A stretch of DNA of 64,000 bases, taken from assembly GCA_022925895.1 (NCBI GenBank), contig JAKSYS010000149.1, positions 41,582 through 105,581 of the forward strand. The letters run 5' to 3'. A program made the position numbers and the translations under genes. Position 1 is the stretch's first letter. The number at the start of each line of letters is the position of its first letter. The notes beneath the pieces were generated by a model. The model was given only the letters and a program-made list of their open reading frames with translations. It was not told the origin of the DNA and did no database searches. Source of the DNA: Fragilaria crotonensis (taxonomy: Eukaryota; Bacillariophyta; Fragilariophyceae; Fragilariales; Fragilariaceae). Positions 63,434 to 64,000 of the stretch are shown here, piece by piece.

Positions 63434-64000
63434 TCACCTGCTCTCAAGCTTAGTGACTCGCTTTGTCAATTCAGCGAGTCCTTTGATTGCTGAGGATCCG
63501 GCACTCGCTGCGCCGTCAGCAATCGATCGTGCTTTTGTCACGTCTGATACCGCCTTATCAACTTGTGACTTTATTCCACTCATCATCGTCTCCATGCGCT
63601 CAACTTTGTCAAAACCCGAATTGGTAGCCAAGAACTTCACATATTCGGCTGAAATAGCCGGATGATTTTCAAAATTGACTTCCAAGTATGTGGCCATGAT
63701 GTCATGAGTTCGAAAGCAGGACCACAGCACATGTGCACAAATGGATGCCGGCTCCTCTACGTTCATTGCCACAACAACTCCCTCTTTTGGGGAAAACAAG
63801 TCCTCGCAAATACGATCCAGAATCTTCATGGTCAGAGACCACCCTTGCTCCGCCGTAAACTTGGATGCGGACACCAATTTGTCATAAATTGTGTCCACAA
63901 AAGCCAACATCTGCGTCAGGAAAGTAATCGTCGCGTTCAAGCACATAGTTGCTAACAACTGACCCTTTGGATCGCCGCCGAGAACATATCCAATGTCTTG
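63434..64000 (-). CDS. Gag-like gene of the retrotransposon, partial
   Basis: Open from the window edge (QDIGYVLGGDPKGQLLATMC) to the stop at 63434, 188 residues visible; the start is outside. Helical sequence with a C-terminal coiled-coil-like stretch (GLAELTKRVTKLESR) preceded by an Ala/Ser-rich linker. Position at the 5' end of the element suggests Gag; no zinc knuckle is visible in this part. Confidence 0.6.
   Translation of the reverse strand, partial: QDIGYVLGGDPKGQLLATMCLNATITFLTQMLAFVDTIYDKLVSASKFTAEQGWSLTMKILDRICEDLFSPKEGVVVAMNVEEPASICAHVLWSCFRTHDIMATYLEVNFENHPAISAEYVKFLATNSGFDKVERMETMMSGIKSQVDKAVSDVTKARSIADGAASAGSSAIKGLAELTKRVTKLESR

Larger units (their letters stand above)
56324..64000 (-). 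mobile_element. Tyrosine-recombinase (DIRS/Ngaro-like) retrotransposon, partial
   Basis: Minus-strand element running off the right edge. Order on its own strand: Gag-like gene (from beyond 64000 to 63434), an unassigned segment, RT-RNase H (62379-59657), tyrosine recombinase (59494-58142), then terminal blocks B1 (57942-57375), A2 (57374-56898) and B2 (56897-56324). This B1-A2-B2 tail is the split-direct-repeat arrangement of Ngaro-type elements; the A1 copy should lie beyond the window. No integrase or protease is visible, as expected for this class. RT-RNase H is frameshifted, recombinase is open. Confidence 0.85.

Overview
The window looks like nuclear DNA of a diatom, probably a pennate species. 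The support is protein-family content: two HSF-type DNA-binding proteins that share an NYHDH motif, a DUF6824 protein, an AP2-like domain split by short GTACGT-type introns, a Copia element whose protein wording resembles diatom CoDi elements, and many decayed DNA transposons. I cannot name the species from sequence alone. Ordinary genes are sparse, mostly intronless and mostly on the minus strand. Roughly two thirds of the window is mobile DNA or its debris.

Layout. 0-5 kb: an HSF-type factor and an RCC1-repeat protein. 5.3-8.3 kb: a Tc1/mariner-pogo-like transposon with perfect 26-bp inverted ends, a broken transposase and a convergent, broken second gene. 9.9-14.6 kb: a second HSF-type factor and bystin (ENP1). 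15-23.7 kb: mostly repeat debris, with a small MITE carrying TGACGTCA sites, one DUF6824 gene, a 140-bp tandem array interrupted by a solo LTR, and G-rich and TTTACCC-type repeats. 23.7-26.6 kb: a six-exon AP2-like gene with one apparent homopolymer frameshift. 28.4-31.3 kb: two head-to-head paralogues of a membrane-anchored methyltransferase-like protein.

30.5-51 kb is dominated by a direct segmental duplication of about 5 kb (30503-35465 and 44983-50089). Each copy carries the methyltransferase-like gene (intact in the first, 5'-truncated and frameshifted in the second), a noncoding stretch, a fragment of a mitochondrial succinyl-CoA:3-oxoacid CoA-transferase (SCOT) gene, and a Copia gag joined directly to that fragment. 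The two Copia copies have opposite damage. The first keeps integrase and reverse transcriptase but lacks the protease active site and RNase H. The second keeps protease and RNase H but lacks integrase and reverse transcriptase. The first also runs into a second transposase gene (37.9-40.2 kb), itself split by a solo LTR with a 5-bp target duplication. An isolated 550-residue membrane protein lies at 40.7-42.3 kb.

51.2-55.4 kb: a PIF/Harbinger-like transposon with a minus-strand transposase and a convergent plus-strand second gene, followed by a 782-bp Harbinger-like MITE with TAA target duplications. 56.3 kb to the window end: a minus-strand tyrosine-recombinase retrotransposon (DIRS/Ngaro class) with an intact recombinase ORF, a decayed RT-RNase H gene, a gag that runs off the window, and a B1-A2-B2 split-direct-repeat tail.

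The host genes (HSF x2, RCC1-like, bystin, DUF6824, AP2-like, methyltransferase-like pair) show no sign of acting in one pathway; transposon activity explains most of the layout. I found no rRNA, CRISPR array or convincing tRNA.
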